Part shown: positions 32,087 to 41,603 of the stretch, in pieces
Position numbering within the stretch: the first letter of the stretch is position 1
How the letters are laid out: each line of letters begins with the position of its first letter
From: Alteromonas aestuariivivens
GTDB taxonomy: Bacteria > Pseudomonadota > Gammaproteobacteria > Enterobacterales > Alteromonadaceae
Direction: 5' to 3'
Length of the DNA: 64,000 nt
Assembly: GCF_003367475.1 (NCBI RefSeq)
Contig: NZ_QRHA01000003.1
Span: 1-64,000, forward strand
Made by a program: the position numbers and the translations under genes
The notes under the pieces: model-generated
Seen by the model: only the letters and a program-made list of their open reading frames with translations
What the model was told of the DNA's origin: nothing
Databases searched by the model: none

Positions 32087-32531
32087 CAGCGCCCCACAGT
32101 TCTCCCTGCCCGACCAGAATGGCTCGACTGTTACTCTTAACAGCCTGTCCGGTAAGAAAGTACTGGTGTATTTCTATCCTAAAGCCATGACACCAGGATG
32201 CACGGTTCAGGCCCAGTGCCTGCGCGACGTTAAATCAGAGCTGGAAAGTCACAATGTGGTGGTTTTGGGAATCAGCCCGGACGCGGTAAAACGCCTGCCC
32301 AAATTTATCGAGAAGGAAAGTCTGAATTTTACTCTGCTGTCGGACGAGGATCATTCCGTTGCCGATGCGTTCGGTGTTTGGGGCCGTAAAAAATTCATGG
32401 GCAAAGAGTACGACGGCATTCATCGCATCAGCTTTCTGATCGACGAAAGCGGCAAAATTATCAAAGTGTTTGATAAATTCAAAACCAAAGATCACCATCA
32501 GGTGGTGCTCGATTTCCTCAACAGACTCTAG
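32064..32531 (+). CDS. bcp: Thioredoxin-dependent thiol peroxidase (Bcp/PrxQ)
   Basis: Peroxiredoxin reducing H2O2 and organic peroxides. The 155-residue protein has the peroxidatic motif FYPKAMTPGCTVQAQCLRD, with both the peroxidatic Cys and a second Cys five residues later, the PrxQ atypical 2-Cys arrangement. Start MNTLQAGDSAPQFSLPD is typical. It overlaps gcvR and ends with TAG immediately followed by a repeat motif (GGGCCTGT). Confidence 0.95.
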   Translation: MNTLQAGDSAPQFSLPDQNGSTVTLNSLSGKKVLVYFYPKAMTPGCTVQAQCLRDVKSELESHNVVVLGISPDAVKRLPKFIEKESLNFTLLSDEDHSVADAFGVWGRKKFMGKEYDGIHRISFLIDESGKIIKVFDKFKTKDHHQVVLDFLNRL

Positions 32532-32832
32532 GGCCTGTTGATCTTTGCTGTGGCGAGAGCCATGAAGCTTAGTCAGCTAAGTAAATGGCGAACAACGCAG
32601 TCATGTAAGCACTCAGAGTGAACCCGAAGGGCAGCACTTGTCCTTGGCGCAGCCTCCGTATGCTGCGCCCTGCTCAATACCTACGTATAAAAACCAACAC
32701 CTATCCTGCCACCTCTACCACTAGAATACCCCCCCTACAGCCCCATTTAATGGCCCAAACCTTAATAACGACAAACTCAGGGAAAAGCGGAAATGGAAGT
32801 CTATTGAAAGCACCTCAAGAGGAATGCATTGC
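32532..32832. other. Intergenic region between bcp and the chemoreceptor gene
   Basis: 300 bases with no supportable gene. It starts at the bcp stop with CTAGGGCCTGTTGATCTTTG, shares CTAGGGCCTGT with the DUF3108 downstream region (45465-45475), and contains a hairpin GGCGCAGC / GCTGCGCC near 32647-32670. This might be a decayed small mobile element. A ribosome binding site (AAGAGG, 32816-32821) stands before the chemoreceptor. Confidence 0.5.
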
Positions 32833-34131
32833 ATGCTGTTTACCAAACATAACAATAAAATTCAGGCACTCAGCGAACAGAATGAGCAGTTGAAAGCAGT
32901 GGTTGAGTCCATCAACAACGCCGTGGCCAATATAGAATTCAGCCCTGACGGCACCATTCTGAGCGCCAACGCGCTATTTTTGGCCACCGTTGGCTACAGC
33001 CTTGAACAAATTCAGGGCAAGCATCACAGTATGTTCTGCCCGCCGCAACAGAAAAACTCCCGGTCATATCAGGAATTCTGGGAAAGGCTGCGTTCCGGCA
33101 AGGCTCAATCCGGTGAATTTCAGCGCGTGAAACAAGACGGCAGTGCAGTGTGGTTAAACGCCACCTATTTTCCGGTAATACAGCACAGAGAAGTTGTCAA
33201 AATCATCAAGATTGCAACCGATATCACAGCAGAAAGAAACGCCCTTACAGACAAAAACGCGGTGTTCGACGCGCTCGACCGTTCCAATGCGGTAATAGAA
33301 TTCACGCCAAAAGGTGAGATAATTAATGCTAACCAAAACTTTCTTAATGCCGTAGGCTACGAACTGCACGAAATAAAAGGCAAGCACCACCGACTGTTTT
33401 GCAAACCCGGGTTCTACGAACAAAATCCAGGATTCTGGGAACAACTGGAAAATGGCGAATTCAAAAGTGGCCGGTTCCAGCGTCAGAATAAACGGGGGCA
33501 ACCTGTCTGGATAGAGGCCACCTACAATCCGGTGTTCGATGACGCGGGGCGCGTGGTAAAAGTAATTAAGTTTGCCTCGGATGTAACCGCCCAGGTCGAT
33601 CGGGAACTCAGCATTACGCAGGCCGCGGAAATTGCCCAGTCTACTTCGGTAGAGACCGAGCAGATTGCACAACAGGGCAGCGAGCAGTTGCGCCTTGCCG
33701 TCGAGACTTCGAGCCAGATAACGGAAAAAGTCACCAGTGCGATGACGTCGATCAATTCGTTAAACGAGCAGTCCAAAAATATATCAGCCATTGTCTCGAC
33801 CATCAGTGCAATTGCTGAGCAAACCAATTTGCTTGCGCTGAATGCCGCTATCGAAGCCGCAAGAGCCGGTGAACAGGGGCGCGGGTTTGCCGTGGTTGCC
33901 GATGAAGTACGAAGCCTGGCAGCCAAAACCAACGACTCGACACATGAAATTAACGAAGTGGTGCTCAGAAATGAAGCCCTGACCCTAAATGCTACCAGAC
34001 TTATGGAGGACGTTTCCGGGACTACCCAACGGGGATTGGAACAGATCCAGGGAGTAGCTGCGGTTATGCAGGAAATTCAGGCCGGGGCTGAGAACGTGTC
34101 GGTTACCGTCAGCAACCTGCAATTGGATTAG
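32833..34131 (+). CDS. PAS-PAS methyl-accepting chemotaxis protein (cytoplasmic, Aer/BdlA-like)
   Basis: A 432-residue receptor without transmembrane segments. Two consecutive PAS domains follow a short coil (first: [28 protein letters not shown]; second: [33 protein letters not shown]), so ligand or redox sensing is intracellular. The C-terminal signalling hairpin has the conserved tip [35 protein letters not shown], which contacts CheA/CheW. The layout matches BdlA-like proteins of biofilm dispersal and Aer-2 type sensors. The start at 32833 is chosen because the ATG at 32824 is only two bases from the AAGAGG site. Confidence 0.9.
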   Translation: MLFTKHNNKIQALSEQNEQLKAVVESINNAVANIEFSPDGTILSANALFLATVGYSLEQIQGKHHSMFCPPQQKNSRSYQEFWERLRSGKAQSGEFQRVKQDGSAVWLNATYFPVIQHREVVKIIKIATDITAERNALTDKNAVFDALDRSNAVIEFTPKGEIINANQNFLNAVGYELHEIKGKHHRLFCKPGFYEQNPGFWEQLENGEFKSGRFQRQNKRGQPVWIEATYNPVFDDAGRVVKVIKFASDVTAQVDRELSITQAAEIAQSTSVETEQIAQQGSEQLRLAVETSSQITEKVTSAMTSINSLNEQSKNISAIVSTISAIAEQTNLLALNAAIEAARAGEQGRGFAVVADEVRSLAAKTNDSTHEINEVVLRNEALTLNATRLMEDVSGTTQRGLEQIQGVAAVMQEIQAGAENVSVTVSNLQLD

Positions 34132-34192
34132 TCAGCCCGGCGGGCTGAACGCCCGCGAAAACCTTAGTCTGGCAAACTCTGAAACGTCTGCC

Positions 34193-35275
34193 CTACGGGG
34201 CAGTAGCATCTGGAAACTTTTCCTGCTCCGGCGAAGAGGACCAAGCGGTGATCACCGCTTTCACCAGGGTGGCCAGCGGGATGGCAAAAAACACACCCCA
34301 AAACCCCCATAACCCACCAAAAAACAGCACAGCAATGATAATGTACAACGGGTGTAAACTTACCGCTTCAGAAAATAACAATGGTACCAGCAAGTTACCG
34401 TCCAGTGCCTGAATCACCCCATAGGCAAACATCAAATACCAGAATTCAGGCGTAATGCCCCACTGGAACATGGCAACTACAGCCACAGGAATGGTTACGA
34501 CAGCGGCTCCGATATAGGGTATCAATACCGACAATCCAACCAGCACTCCCAGCAATATGGCGTAACGCAAGTCCATAAGAACGAAGGTCACACAGGACAC
34601 CGAACCCACAATCAGTATCTCAATTACCTTGCCGCGAATGTAATTGGCGATTTGCGCATTCATTTCATGCCCAACCTGGGTAATGAGCCTGCGTTCTTTC
34701 GGCAGCATACGGGAAATACTGTCAAGGAAGAAAAATTTGTCCTTCAACATGAAAAACACCATCAACGGCACCAGGATGAGATAAACCAGCAGCGCGGCGA
34801 CATCAATCAGTGAGCTGAAAGAAGCAGAAATCAGGCTTTCTCCTACCCCGACTAACCGTTCATTAAGGCTTTCCATCATTTGATAGATTTGGTTAAGCTG
34901 AACGTAATCGGGGTACTTTTCCGGCAGGGTTAACACCCAGTCCTGGGCTTTTTGCCAGATCAGCGGGGTTTCCTGAATCAGGTTAATACTCTGGCGGGCC
35001 ACCACCGGTACCAGCCCCACAAACAGCATCACCGCAATGGCTACGAATAGCAGCATCATAACGCCACAGGCAAAGCCCCTCCCCACCCCAATCCTGACCA
35101 GACGATTCACCGGCCAGTCGAGCAGATACGCAATGACCGCCGCTACCAGGACCGGCATTATCATTTGCCCCCATAGCAGCAATACTGCCGTGCTCAAAAG
35201 TATCAGGATGAGCAACATCGCTGCATCGGGATCAGAAAACTTGCGCCGATACCAGCGACCAAACACACTCAACAT
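34193..35275 (-). CDS. perM: AI-2E family transporter / PerM-like permease
   Basis: A 360-residue membrane protein of the AI-2E/TqsA/PerM family, with about eight hydrophobic helices and the conserved block GVLVGLSVLIPYIGAAVVTIPVA and a C-terminal FFGGLWGFWGVFFAIPLATLVKAV. The substrate of PerM-type members is not established. The perM-bepA-arsC neighbourhood, with bepA divergent, is the E. coli arrangement and supports perM over tqsA. It converges with the chemoreceptor gene over a short gap. Confidence 0.88.
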   Translation of the reverse strand: MLSVFGRWYRRKFSDPDAAMLLILILLSTAVLLLWGQMIMPVLVAAVIAYLLDWPVNRLVRIGVGRGFACGVMMLLFVAIAVMLFVGLVPVVARQSINLIQETPLIWQKAQDWVLTLPEKYPDYVQLNQIYQMMESLNERLVGVGESLISASFSSLIDVAALLVYLILVPLMVFFMLKDKFFFLDSISRMLPKERRLITQVGHEMNAQIANYIRGKVIEILIVGSVSCVTFVLMDLRYAILLGVLVGLSVLIPYIGAAVVTIPVAVVAMFQWGITPEFWYLMFAYGVIQALDGNLLVPLLFSEAVSLHPLYIIIAVLFFGGLWGFWGVFFAIPLATLVKAVITAWSSSPEQEKFPDATAP

Positions 35276-35503
35276 AGTCCTGTTCCTTTAACCGAACTCC
35301 TTATAATGCCTAGCATCATAGGGTAAACCCACGGCTTGGGGCAATACGCAAAATCGGCAATCCAAGCGGGCTCAGTAGCAATCAGCCCGCAGGTGCGGCA
35401 CAATAGCGAAAAATTGCGACAGAAAAATGAAACTCTCAGCCATTCTATTCGCTCTAACCGGAACGAGCGCAAAATGCAGTACTCAATTTTTTTACCGTAT
35501 TTA

Positions 35504-36970
35504 ATGAGATCAATAGTGCGTAAAGGAATCAAAAGCGGGTTTTTTATCTTAGGGATGAGCTTAGCGGCCATCGCCCATAGTCAGACTCAAAACGACAAAA
35601 ACATTCTCCCGGAAATTGGTGTTGTGGCCTCTGAAGTCATGCCGCTGGATAAAGAGATCCTGGTGGGTGATGCCGTAATGAGGCAAATGCGCAGCCAGGC
35701 CCCCCTGATTGCCGATCCAATCCTCGATGAATACCTGCAGGATTTGGGTAATCGGCTGGTTGCCTATGCCGATAATGCCAAGTTCCCATTCCGATTTTTT
35801 TGGGTCAATAATAACGACATTAATGCATTCGCGTTCTTCGGTGGCCACATTGGTGTTCATTCCGGGCTGATTTATCGGGCAAAAAATGAAAGTGAGCTCG
35901 CATCGGTTCTGGCGCACGAAATTGCCCACGTCACTCAGCGCCATATTGCAAGGCGCATGCAGGCACAACAACGTTCGTCCCCCCTTGCGCTGGCATCTAT
36001 GCTGGGAGGCGTGCTCCTGGCTATCGCAAACCCTGAAGCGGGAATGGCGGCAATTTCAGCAGGCCAGGCAGCATCGGCGCAACTTCAGATTGACTATACC
36101 CGCTCAAACGAACAGGAAGCGGATCGTATCGGCATCGCCATGCTGGCAAGGGCTGGTTTTGATCCCCGGGGAGCGGCAACCTTTTTCTCAACCCTGGCAA
36201 GCCAGTATCGGATGGTTTCCAGGCCACCTGCCAGATTGCTGTCGCACCCACTGACGGAAAGCCGTATCGCTGATGCCCGATCCCGGGTGGACGATTACCC
36301 TGCGGTCAATCTGCCACAGAATTTATCCTTCGAACTGGCCAGGGCTCGGGTAGTGGCACGCTACACATTTGACTCGGAATACAGCCTGGAGTATTTCAAG
36401 GCAATGGTGGAGAAAAGCACCTATTCAATGCGGGAGGCCGGATTGTATGGGTTGGGCATCGCCTACCTGCGCAACGAACAATTTGACCAGGCCCGTAAAA
36501 TTATCATCGACGACCTGCTGGCCAAGGATCCGGAAAACCTGTTCTATCTTGATGTTGCAACCGATATTTCACTGGCGCAGAGAAAATTCGATGAGGCTGT
36601 AGCGCGTCTGCAGCCCCATTTACAAAGAACCCCGCGAAACCAGGTTCTGGTGCTCAACCAGGCTAATGCCCTTAACGAAGCCCGGCGGTATGAGGAATCC
36701 ATTGCGCTGCTGAAAGATTTTTTGCTGGTCCACAGGGAACATGAACTGGCCTACCAGATGCTCAGTGAAGCCTACAAGGGGGCAAAACAGTTTCAGGACA
36801 TGCACCAGAGCAAAGCAGAAGTTTACGCTCTGTATGGTGCCTACAGCCGGGCCGTGGACGAACTGCAGTACGCCTACAATTTCAGTGGTGAAAGCCACCT
36901 CGAAAAACAGCGCATCCGTGCCCGCATAAAGCAATTAAGGGAAGAGGAAGAACGTCTAAAGCGGCTTTGA
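35504..36970 (+). CDS. bepA: M48 metalloprotease with TPR domain, BepA-like
   Basis: Periplasmic zinc protease/chaperone that in E. coli supports LptD assembly and degrades misfolded outer-membrane proteins. The start at 35504 gives a clean signal peptide (MRSIVRKGIKSG then FFILGMSLAAIAHS) and 488 residues, the family length; upstream in-frame starts only extend it. The zinc site is LAHEIAHVTQRH (HExxH) with the downstream Glu in RSNEQEADRIG. The C-terminal half is a series of TPR repeats. Its last 15 bases overlap the convergent thioredoxin-like gene. Confidence 0.93.
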   Translation: MRSIVRKGIKSGFFILGMSLAAIAHSQTQNDKNILPEIGVVASEVMPLDKEILVGDAVMRQMRSQAPLIADPILDEYLQDLGNRLVAYADNAKFPFRFFWVNNNDINAFAFFGGHIGVHSGLIYRAKNESELASVLAHEIAHVTQRHIARRMQAQQRSSPLALASMLGGVLLAIANPEAGMAAISAGQAASAQLQIDYTRSNEQEADRIGIAMLARAGFDPRGAATFFSTLASQYRMVSRPPARLLSHPLTESRIADARSRVDDYPAVNLPQNLSFELARARVVARYTFDSEYSLEYFKAMVEKSTYSMREAGLYGLGIAYLRNEQFDQARKIIIDDLLAKDPENLFYLDVATDISLAQRKFDEAVARLQPHLQRTPRNQVLVLNQANALNEARRYEESIALLKDFLLVHREHELAYQMLSEAYKGAKQFQDMHQSKAEVYALYGAYSRAVDELQYAYNFSGESHLEKQRIRARIKQLREEEERLKRL

Positions 36971-37483
36971 CTTGAGTTTTTCCAATACCTCAACGAGCCG
37001 CTTGCTGGATATCTCCCCCATCAATTCCGCAGCGATTGTACCATCGGGTCCAATAACAAATGTGGCCGGAAGATACTGAGGTTTGGAGACCGGGAGCCGG
37101 GTATTTTCATCGGCCACAATCAGGTCATATTCTATATGATATTTTTGTTTCAGTGCCTGTACATCCGCCACTGAAAGAAGGTCGTAACTGACGCCAAAAA
37201 GCTGCACATCCCCGGGCCTGGTGCGGAAAAAATGGTTAAGTTCGGGAATTTCCTTGAGGCACGGTGAACACCATTCAGCAAAGTAATTCACTACTACCCA
37301 TTGTTGCTCCAGCGTTTCCCAGCGATACTGCTTGCCGGTAACCGTTTCAAAATCCACCCGGCCGGCCTGATAGCTGACAACCCCGGCAACCGCAGCCAAT
37401 ACTCCCAACAGCGCCACAGCCAGATAACCCAGGCCTTTACTGACTTTATTTTGCACAGCCCTTTCCACCTCGCATTCACTCAT
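36956..37483 (-). CDS. TlpA/ResA-like membrane-anchored thiol-disulfide protein
   Basis: A 175-residue protein with one N-terminal membrane helix (LGYLAVALLGVLAAVAGVVSY) and a periplasmic thioredoxin fold. The active site is EWCSPC in the AhpC/TSA-redoxin variant, with the cis-Pro region QYLPATFVIGPDG. Such proteins reduce disulfides in the periplasm, for example in cytochrome c maturation or protein repair; the target here is unknown. Its 3' end overlaps bepA by 15 bases on the opposite strand. It is divergent from arsC. Confidence 0.88.
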   Translation of the reverse strand: MSECEVERAVQNKVSKGLGYLAVALLGVLAAVAGVVSYQAGRVDFETVTGKQYRWETLEQQWVVVNYFAEWCSPCLKEIPELNHFFRTRPGDVQLFGVSYDLLSVADVQALKQKYHIEYDLIVADENTRLPVSKPQYLPATFVIGPDGTIAAELMGEISSKRLVEVLEKLKSKPL

Positions 37484-37575
37484 CCAACCACTGCCAGCAG
37501 GAGTTTACGTCTGCGGGTGGATTGGTCCAGGTCAGCAATATACAATGCAGCTATCTCAACACAACGATAATGATT

Positions 37576-37929
37576 ATGTCCAGAGTTACCATACTGCACA
37601 ATCCTCGCTGCTCCAAAAGCCGTCAAACACTCGCCTTACTCCAGGAACAAGGCGTTGAACCCGACGTGATCGAATACCTGAAAACCCCACTGACGGTTGA
37701 TGAACTTCGGACACTTTATTCAAAACTCAATCTCAAAACCGTTACTGCGATGATGAGAACCAAAGAAGCCGAATTTAAGCAGGCCGGGCTGGACCTGGAA
37801 AACGTCAGTGAGGATGCGTATTTTCAAGCTATGGCAGAGACACCCAAACTGCTGGAACGTCCGGTAGTAATAAACGGTGCCCGCGCCCGCATCGGACGGC
37901 CTCCTGAAGCCGTGCTGGAAATTCTTTAA
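37576..37929 (+). CDS. arsC: ArsC/Spx-family arsenate reductase (glutaredoxin type)
   Basis: A 117-residue protein with the thiol motif TILHNPRCSKSRQTLALLQ (catalytic Cys11) and the Arg block RPVVINGARARIGRPPEAV that binds arsenate in characterised ArsC. It is equivalent by position to E. coli YfgD (next to bepA), so a detoxification role is not proven. No arsR or arsB gene is nearby. The start at 37576 is preferred over 37570 or 37522. Its stop overlaps the wrbA start (TAATG). Confidence 0.88.
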   Translation: MSRVTILHNPRCSKSRQTLALLQEQGVEPDVIEYLKTPLTVDELRTLYSKLNLKTVTAMMRTKEAEFKQAGLDLENVSEDAYFQAMAETPKLLERPVVINGARARIGRPPEAVLEIL

Positions 37930-38528
37930 TGGGGCCGGTCCTTATTCTGTATTACAGCCGTAACGGAGCAACCGCCAAACTCGCCCGGGCTATTGCAACC
38001 GGTGTCGAATCCGCCGGGGCTACTGCTATGCTACGAACTGTTCCGCCGCTGGCAACTCACGGTGATGCACCGCCCGGCCCACTGCCCGAAAACGGTCCTC
38101 CATACGCCACACTGGATGATTTGACGGCTTGCAGTGCACTGGCACTAGGCAGCCCCACGCGCTTTGGCAACATGGCGGCGCCACTAAAACACTTCATCGA
38201 CTCAAGCAGCCATCTTTGGTTAAAAGGTACACTCATCAACAAGCCTGCCTGTGTGTTCAGTTCAACCTCAAGTATGCACGGCGGACAGGAATCCACTTTA
38301 CTGACAATGATGTTGCCACTGCTACATCACGGCATGGTGGTATGTGGATTGCCCTATTCGGAACCGGAACTGCATAGCACCACAACAGGGGGCTCCCCCT
38401 ATGGTGCCACTCATGTCGAAAACGGTTCCGCCCCCGGACTCAGCGCCGATGAGCAATCCTTGTGTGTAGCCCAGGGAAAAAGACTGGCCAGCCTTGCCCG
38501 GCAACTAAGCCAGTTGCATTCATCTTAA
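37929..38528 (+). CDS. wrbA: NAD(P)H:quinone oxidoreductase WrbA-like flavoprotein
   Basis: FMN-binding flavodoxin-like protein that reduces quinones by two electrons. The FMN loop motif YYSRNGATAKLARAIA is at the N-terminus. GSPTRFGNMAAPLKHFIDSS and VFSSTSSMHGGQESTLLTM are the WrbA signatures. 199 residues is the family length. It is translationally coupled to arsC (one-base overlap) and followed by a DUF2069 gene 11 bases later, the usual Alteromonadales order. Confidence 0.93.
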   Translation: MGPVLILYYSRNGATAKLARAIATGVESAGATAMLRTVPPLATHGDAPPGPLPENGPPYATLDDLTACSALALGSPTRFGNMAAPLKHFIDSSSHLWLKGTLINKPACVFSSTSSMHGGQESTLLTMMLPLLHHGMVVCGLPYSEPELHSTTTGGSPYGATHVENGSAPGLSADEQSLCVAQGKRLASLARQLSQLHSS

Positions 38529-38539
38529 CGGAGTAATTC

Positions 38540-38959
38540 ATGTCGTCCTCTACGCGTTTTTATCGTTATCTCGCCTTGTGCAGTCATTTACTGCTGATTG
38601 CCTGGATCATCCTGTGGCAATTTTATTTTCAGAAACAGTTTCAGTATTCACCGGTTTTCGTTGGTATTGTCTATGTGCTGCCTTTGCTGTTGCCACTGCC
38701 GGGCATTATTACGGCCAAACCTTACACCCACGCCTGGGCAAATTTCGTGGTTTTGTTTTACCTTCTGCATAGCCTTACCGTAATCTATGCGGTAGAGTCT
38801 GAGCGATATTATGCGTTGGTTGAACTCGCCCTTTGTATCGGCATGTTCATCGGCTGCAGCGTATTTGCGCGCAAACGCGGGCGTGAGTTGGGTCTTGGAC
38901 TAAAAAAGCTCAAAACGGTAATGCAGGAAGAGCGGGAGCGCTTTGAAGGGAGGAAGTAA
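38540..38959 (+). CDS. DUF2069 inner-membrane protein
   Basis: A 139-residue protein with four hydrophobic segments (about residues 9-28, 38-54, 62-84, 89-110) and a basic C-terminus, matching the uncharacterised DUF2069 family of gammaproteobacteria. A short ribosome binding site (GGAG) precedes the ATG. Its function is unknown. It typically sits next to wrbA, as here, and its stop abuts the following lipoprotein gene (TAATG overlap). Confidence 0.85.
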   Translation: MSSSTRFYRYLALCSHLLLIAWIILWQFYFQKQFQYSPVFVGIVYVLPLLLPLPGIITAKPYTHAWANFVVLFYLLHSLTVIYAVESERYYALVELALCIGMFIGCSVFARKRGRELGLGLKKLKTVMQEERERFEGRK

Positions 38960-40848
38960 TGAAGCTATGGTTGGTGGCACTGTTTACGTTGTTGTTATTG
39001 GGTTGTGGTGGTTCCGGAAGCCCCGACACAACCTCAGGTAAGACCGATACGCAACTGGCTCTGGAAATTACCGGGTCACTGCGGGTAGTTAAAGGCGATT
39101 CAGTCGCACTGGCAGTAACAGCTTCGGATCAAAGCCCAATCGAAACGGTAACCTGGTCCGTTTCTGATGCGGCTTTCCCAATTTTGGCGCCGCACACCCA
39201 GGCCATAGGTTTTGATGCAACAAAAACGGGTAATTTCAGTATTGACGTTGAAGCCACGCTGAATTCCGGCACCCGGTTAAGTAAAACCGTCACTCTGACT
39301 GTTGTTGAGGGCACGTCCCCCGCAGTCATTGTAAGACTTGCTCATCAAGCCACTGAGGGGGGGCGGGTATCACTGCAGTTGGACACCAACCGCAACGCCA
39401 GTGTGCGGCAGATAAGCTGGACGCAATTACAGGGCCCCCAGGCTGTCGACGTTAAATACGATGATGTAGGCACCCCCAGCAAACGCATTTTTTTTAAAGC
39501 TCCGCAGGTACTGCAGGATTCGGTTATTGAGTATGAGGCAACCGTAAGCTTCAGTGACGGCCATCAGGCCAGCGATTCTACTCTGATTGTGGTGAAAAAC
39601 GCCGACGTCAACAGCAACGGTTTTTTTCCTTCCAGCGACCTGATAGTCACCGAACAGATGCAACCTTACCGCGCTGACAGCCCATACGCCCAGGCCTTAT
39701 CTGACTGTGTCTATAACAATCAGCTGTCCCGCTCGTGCACGTTTGAGAAATTGCCGTTGATAGGCCAGGTAACCGACACCCCAACAATAGACGACATTCT
39801 GGACAGAACCTATGTTTCTCACCCCTGGATGGGCGACGCGTTGCGCGATTTTCTTGCGTATTCCAGTGCCAGTGAAGATTTGATTAACATGTTGCGCGCC
39901 ACCACAGCCATCGTCATTTCCTATGAAGTAAGGCCGTCATTTTACTGGGTGGTCACGGGAGCTATTTACCTGGATGCGAACAATTTCTGGCGCACGCCGG
40001 AAGAACGGGACACGGTAAATACCGAGCCGGACTATCGCAGTGAATTTGGCCTTGATTTGGATTATGTAACCACCTGGCGCTATGTGAAAAATCAACAATA
40101 CTACTATCCTCAGCCCGGACTTGCTGCAGAACTGCGTAACAGCCGCACTTTGCTGGGCATCGAGCAAGCTATCTCCTGGCTTCTTTATCACGAACTCGCC
40201 CACGCCAATGATTTTTTTCCACCCACGAGCTGGTCGAGCTTAACGGATAATGAAACCCCGCTGTCCTACGTATATGAAAATGCTCCCCAGTCTGATGGCC
40301 TGATTCTGGCGCATCCACTGATGTCTACCATGCTGGAAGAGCTGGCACAGGTCAACTACGGTGGCGCAGACGCCACCTCTGACCAACTGGCCATTACGGC
40401 TGAAGAAGTCGCCTGGGATTTTGAACGGGACGGTGCCGCTTCCTTCTATTCCTACTATACCGCAAGAGAGGATTACGCTACGCTGGTTGAGCGCTTTATG
40501 ATGCTTTACCGGCTTGGTGTTTCTTCCGATGTCGGCGTATTTTCCAGTGACGCTATCAACCGCGGCGATTTATCTATCACCTGGGGACAGCGTGATCGCA
40601 TCAATGACCCATCGGTGCAGCCAAGAGTGAAATATGCCGTGAACCGGGTGTTGCCCGAACTTGATGTGGATGCGATCCAGCTACAATTGCCTGATGCTGA
40701 ACTGCTTCCGCCAGGAGTATCATGGTTTGATGTCCTGTACTCTGCACCCGGTAACTTCCTGATACCTATTAATGAACTACCGCCGGCAACTCCGCAATTT
40801 TTTGCCGTTCCCTCGTTTGAACAGACTCTGAAGCTGCCGGCGCACTGA
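38959..40848 (+). CDS. Putative outer-membrane lipoprotein with HExxH metalloprotease-like motif
   Basis: A 629-residue protein I do not recognise. It starts with a lipoprotein signal peptide (MKLWLVALFTLLLLGCGGSG, lipobox Cys16). A short linker (GSPDTTSGKTD) follows, then two beta-rich stretches with Ig/cadherin-like character (about residues 28-120 and 120-215, the latter ending in a typical TLIVVKN strand). The C-terminal half contains HELAH at 411-415, a zinc-protease-type signature, and later E-rich segments (MLEELAQVNYGG) that could supply a third ligand. No other catalytic feature is visible. It is downstream of DUF2069 with one-base overlap and likely co-transcribed. Protease activity is inference. 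Confidence 0.75.
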   Translation: MKLWLVALFTLLLLGCGGSGSPDTTSGKTDTQLALEITGSLRVVKGDSVALAVTASDQSPIETVTWSVSDAAFPILAPHTQAIGFDATKTGNFSIDVEATLNSGTRLSKTVTLTVVEGTSPAVIVRLAHQATEGGRVSLQLDTNRNASVRQISWTQLQGPQAVDVKYDDVGTPSKRIFFKAPQVLQDSVIEYEATVSFSDGHQASDSTLIVVKNADVNSNGFFPSSDLIVTEQMQPYRADSPYAQALSDCVYNNQLSRSCTFEKLPLIGQVTDTPTIDDILDRTYVSHPWMGDALRDFLAYSSASEDLINMLRATTAIVISYEVRPSFYWVVTGAIYLDANNFWRTPEERDTVNTEPDYRSEFGLDLDYVTTWRYVKNQQYYYPQPGLAAELRNSRTLLGIEQAISWLLYHELAHANDFFPPTSWSSLTDNETPLSYVYENAPQSDGLILAHPLMSTMLEELAQVNYGGADATSDQLAITAEEVAWDFERDGAASFYSYYTAREDYATLVERFMMLYRLGVSSDVGVFSSDAINRGDLSITWGQRDRINDPSVQPRVKYAVNRVLPELDVDAIQLQLPDAELLPPGVSWFDVLYSAPGNFLIPINELPPATPQFFAVPSFEQTLKLPAH

Positions 40849-40863
40849 ATTGGCTAGCTGGGC

Positions 40864-41601
40864 CTACCCAAGGTCCAGCTCTCTTTTGACCATCGCAACA
40901 GAAAGCTTTTTTTGCTCCTGCAACGACCGGTTATCCAACCTTTCCAGCAACGACATCAGACTGGGCAAATCACGATCACTGTGATGCAGTAAGAACTGCA
41001 AAGCCTGCTCCGAGAGTTTAAGCCCCCGTTGCTGAGCCCGTTTTCGAATTACCTGTTTACGATGCTCATCAGACAGTGCCTGAAGCTGATAGGTTACGCC
41101 CCACCCCAGTCGGGAGCGCAAATCCGGCAGCACGAAATCCGGGTGTGACGGGCCCAGTTCAGACGTGCAAACCAATAGCCCCTGGTTCACTTCCAGCACA
41201 CGGTTGATTAGGTCAAACAACGCCTCTTCCCACCGGGCATTGCCGGCAATACTCTGAATGTTGTCAAGGCAAATCAGGGAAAGGGATTCCAGGCCCTCAA
41301 ATGCGTTTGGAGGCCAGTCTGCGGCCTCGTCGAGGTTGAGGTAACTGTGGCTGACGTTACGTCGGGCCAACTGATGACACACCGCATAAAGCAAATGGCT
41401 TTTGCCCCTACCCGGGCTGCCGATAATGTTGACCATGGGTATGCGTAGTCGACGTACCGTTTTCAGCCCTTCATTGGCCTGCCAGTCCGGAACTCCGTTC
41501 GCGATGTTTTTAAGCAGACCAACCAGCTCGGTATTTTTGGCCTCTACAAAGCTTTTAAAAGTTTCATCATTGGGTAACGTAACTGGCAAGGGCAACTGCA
41601 T
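40864..41601 (-). CDS. hda: DnaA regulatory inactivator Hda
   Basis: AAA+ protein that, with the DNA-loaded beta clamp, stimulates hydrolysis of DnaA-bound ATP to prevent re-initiation. The 245-residue protein begins with the clamp-binding motif QLPLPV (residues 2-7). It carries the degenerate Walker A GSPGRGKSHLL and Walker B LICLDNIQ. The DUF2066 gene lies just upstream on the same strand (2-base gap). Confidence 0.94.
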   Translation of the reverse strand: MQLPLPVTLPNDETFKSFVEAKNTELVGLLKNIANGVPDWQANEGLKTVRRLRIPMVNIIGSPGRGKSHLLYAVCHQLARRNVSHSYLNLDEAADWPPNAFEGLESLSLICLDNIQSIAGNARWEEALFDLINRVLEVNQGLLVCTSELGPSHPDFVLPDLRSRLGWGVTYQLQALSDEHRKQVIRKRAQQRGLKLSEQALQFLLHHSDRDLPSLMSLLERLDNRSLQEQKKLSVAMVKRELDLG

Positions 41602-41603
41602 GA

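Noticed and set aside
32618-32893. 91-codon plus-strand frame before the chemoreceptor gene
   Set aside because: It overlaps the chemoreceptor start in another frame and has no motif.
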